Shown here piece after piece: positions 62,934 to 64,000 of a stretch of DNA of 64,000 nt (positions are counted from its first letter, which is position 1; the number at the start of each line of letters is the position of its first letter). Position numbers and translations under genes: made by a program. Source of the stretch: Zoogloea dura (GTDB lineage Bacteria > Pseudomonadota > Gammaproteobacteria > Burkholderiales > Rhodocyclaceae); contig NZ_JABBGA010000017.1 of the NCBI RefSeq assembly GCF_012927165.1, forward strand, positions 47,573 to 111,572, in the 5' to 3' direction. The notes beneath the pieces were generated by a model. The model worked only from the letters and a program-made list of their open reading frames with translations. It was not told the DNA's origin and made no database searches.

Positions 62934-63602
62934 ATGACCCCAACTTCACGCCAGATCAGCAGCCTCAAACTGACGCTGTTCGCGCTCTGCCTCAGCCCTG
63001 CGATCCTGCTGCTGCGGGACCTACAACTCGACCGGCTCGGCGCTAACCCCATCGAAGCGCTGACACGGGCCAGCGGAGAATGGACGCTCCGTTTTCTCCT
63101 GATCACTCTCACCGTCACGCCCCTGCGCAAGTATTCCGGCTGGCACTGGATCCTGAGATTCAGACGGATGCTGGGGCTTTTTGCCTTCGCCTACGGCACG
63201 ATGCACCTGATGACCTATGTCTGGCTGGATCAATTCTTCGACTGGCCGGCCATCGTCCGTGACATCTACAAGCGCCCCTTCATCACCGTGGGTTTTACGG
63301 CCCTGGTGCTGATGACGCCGCTGGCGCTGAGCTCCAACGCCTTCGCCATCCGGAAACTGGGCGGTCGGCGCTGGCAGGCCCTCCACCGCGCCATCTATCC
63401 AATCAGCCTCCTGGGCTGTCTGCATTTCTGGTGGCTGGTCAAGAAGGACATCACCGAACCCCTGATCTACACCGTAATCGCGTGCGCCCTGCTTGGCCTG
63501 AGAGCCTGGTGGAGAGAGCAGGAAAGGCGCAAGCAACTGGCTGGAGGTTATTTGCAGCAACAGCGATTTGACGGAAAAGTCATCAGAATTGTCGCCAAAT
63601 GA
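62934..63602 (+). CDS. msrQ: Heme-binding membrane subunit MsrQ (YedZ)
   Basis: The 222-residue protein has about six helices. His ligands appear in FAYGTMHLMTYVW and in ALHRAIYPISLLGCLHFWW. It passes quinol or flavin electrons to MsrP. The operon ends at the terminator near 63700. Confidence 0.95.
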   Translation: MTPTSRQISSLKLTLFALCLSPAILLLRDLQLDRLGANPIEALTRASGEWTLRFLLITLTVTPLRKYSGWHWILRFRRMLGLFAFAYGTMHLMTYVWLDQFFDWPAIVRDIYKRPFITVGFTALVLMTPLALSSNAFAIRKLGGRRWQALHRAIYPISLLGCLHFWWLVKKDITEPLIYTVIACALLGLRAWWREQERRKQLAGGYLQQQRFDGKVIRIVAK

Positions 63603-63689
63603 TCGACTGAGAGCGCGATTGACGATGTGCCGAGTTCAGACAGGGATTCGGCACGTCGCCCTTCCGCAACGAAGCGTAGACGCAATAAA

Positions 63690-63721
63690 CCCCCTGAACG
63701 CATTCGTTCAGGGGGTTTTTG
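63690..63721. terminator. Terminator shared by msrPQ and the rRNA operon
   Basis: CCCCCTGAACG and CGTTCAGGGGG form an 11-bp stem followed by T5 on the plus side. On the minus side AAAC before the stem gives TTTATTG after it, so it may also end the rRNA transcript. Confidence 0.85.
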
Positions 63722-63728
63722 TTGGTGA

Positions 63729-63842
63729 GTCTGACGATGACCTACTTTCACGCACGCGTGTGCACTATCATTGGCGCGGTCCCGTTTCACTGTCCTGTTC
63801 GGGATGGGAAGGAGTGGTTCCAAGACGCTATGGTCGTCAGAC
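63729..63842 (-). rRNA. 5S ribosomal RNA
   Basis: On the minus strand the conserved 5S blocks are clear: GACGACCATAGCG at the 5' side, CCATCCCGAACAGGACAGTG in the middle and GTGAAAGTAGGTCATCGTC at the 3' side. GTCTGACGA and TCGTCAGAC form helix I. The exact ends are estimated from that pairing. Confidence 0.93.
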
Positions 63843-63954
63843 TGTAACTTGTCCGGTGCTGGCTGTGGCCTGCACCGCAAACTGGAAGAAGTGTTTTGTG
63901 TGTTCTTTGGGGTGTGTGACTGTATTTTCTTGCGAGCGTTTCTATTGATGCAAG

Positions 63955-64000
63955 GTTATAGGATCAAGCCTCACGGGCAATTAGTACTGGTTAGCTTAAC
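63955..64000 (-). rRNA. 23S ribosomal RNA, 3' end only
   Basis: On the minus strand GTTAAGCTAACC and GCCCGTGAGGCTTGA match the conserved end of bacterial 23S rRNA. The gene runs off the right edge. The mature 3' end is placed approximately. Confidence 0.88.

Overview
The window is dense, high-GC DNA typical of a facultatively anaerobic betaproteobacterium. Gene content (ccoNOQP-GH, class I PHA synthase, surE-pcm-nlpD-rpoS, dapA-bamC, msrPQ, FNR-type sites) suggests the Rhodocyclales (Azospira/Dechloromonas-like). That assignment rests on gene content and protein style only, because no database search was possible. I see no insertion sequence, prophage, CRISPR array or plasmid backbone. The right edge holds the end of an rRNA operon (5S and the 3' end of 23S, minus strand).

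Layout. 1-2400: end of an Aap/Bzt-type amino-acid ABC transporter (binding protein tail and two permeases), facing a membrane protein that looks like a histidine kinase with its catalytic residues lost. 3.8-6.3 kb: LysR regulator divergent from azoreductase and pirin. 6.4-10.6 kb: HD-GYP response regulator, deoxyinosine glycosylase family protein, PHA synthase, and a universal stress protein behind an FNR-type box and a TATAAT element. 10.6-16.5 kb: cbb3 oxidase ccoNOQP with ccoG, ccoH(fixH) and two tiny membrane proteins, also behind an FNR-type box. 16.8-26.0 kb: a ribosomal protein S4 paralog with a coupled ORF, divergent from an iron/tetrapyrrole-type locus. That locus runs TonB-dependent receptor, secreted membrane-anchored CobN-like chelatase, ExbB-like protein, DUF2149 (ExbD-like) protein and ChaN-like protein. 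It resembles the hmuR-S-T-U order of Bacteroidetes and is the most interesting system here.

26-31 kb: Tim44-like protein, NhaR-type LysR regulator divergent from a ribosome hibernation factor with a perfect 10-bp dyad between them, a COG2509 flavoprotein, then a ~600-bp inverted-repeat element. 31.1-40 kb: porin, AbrB-family membrane protein, an Fbp/Afu-type ABC transporter and a divergent TctDE-like two-component system. A CTTTC-N6-CTTTC direct repeat lies at nearly the same distance upstream of the porin and of the ABC binding-protein gene, suggesting one regulon. 40-45 kb: an unknown conserved protein, then LysR / Tat amidase / DcaP-like porin. 45-53 kb: SMR exporter, tRNA-Ser(UGA), Bax inhibitor-1 family protein, rlmD, JmjC/cupin ribosomal oxygenase, a small lipoprotein, bamC-dapA and a histone-deacetylase-family hydrolase. 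53-58 kb: MoxR / DUF58 / TgpA-type transglutaminase / MltB operon. 58-61.7 kb: ArsC-like protein and rpoS-nlpD-pcm-surE. 62-63.6 kb: msrPQ, then 5S/23S rRNA.

The two FNR-type sites place high-affinity respiration and a stress protein under oxygen control. The receptor-chelatase-motor-ChaN locus looks like one pathway that takes a metal-tetrapyrrole across the outer membrane and removes the metal in the periplasm. The porin / ABC / TctDE block looks like a sensed nutrient-uptake module of unknown substrate.
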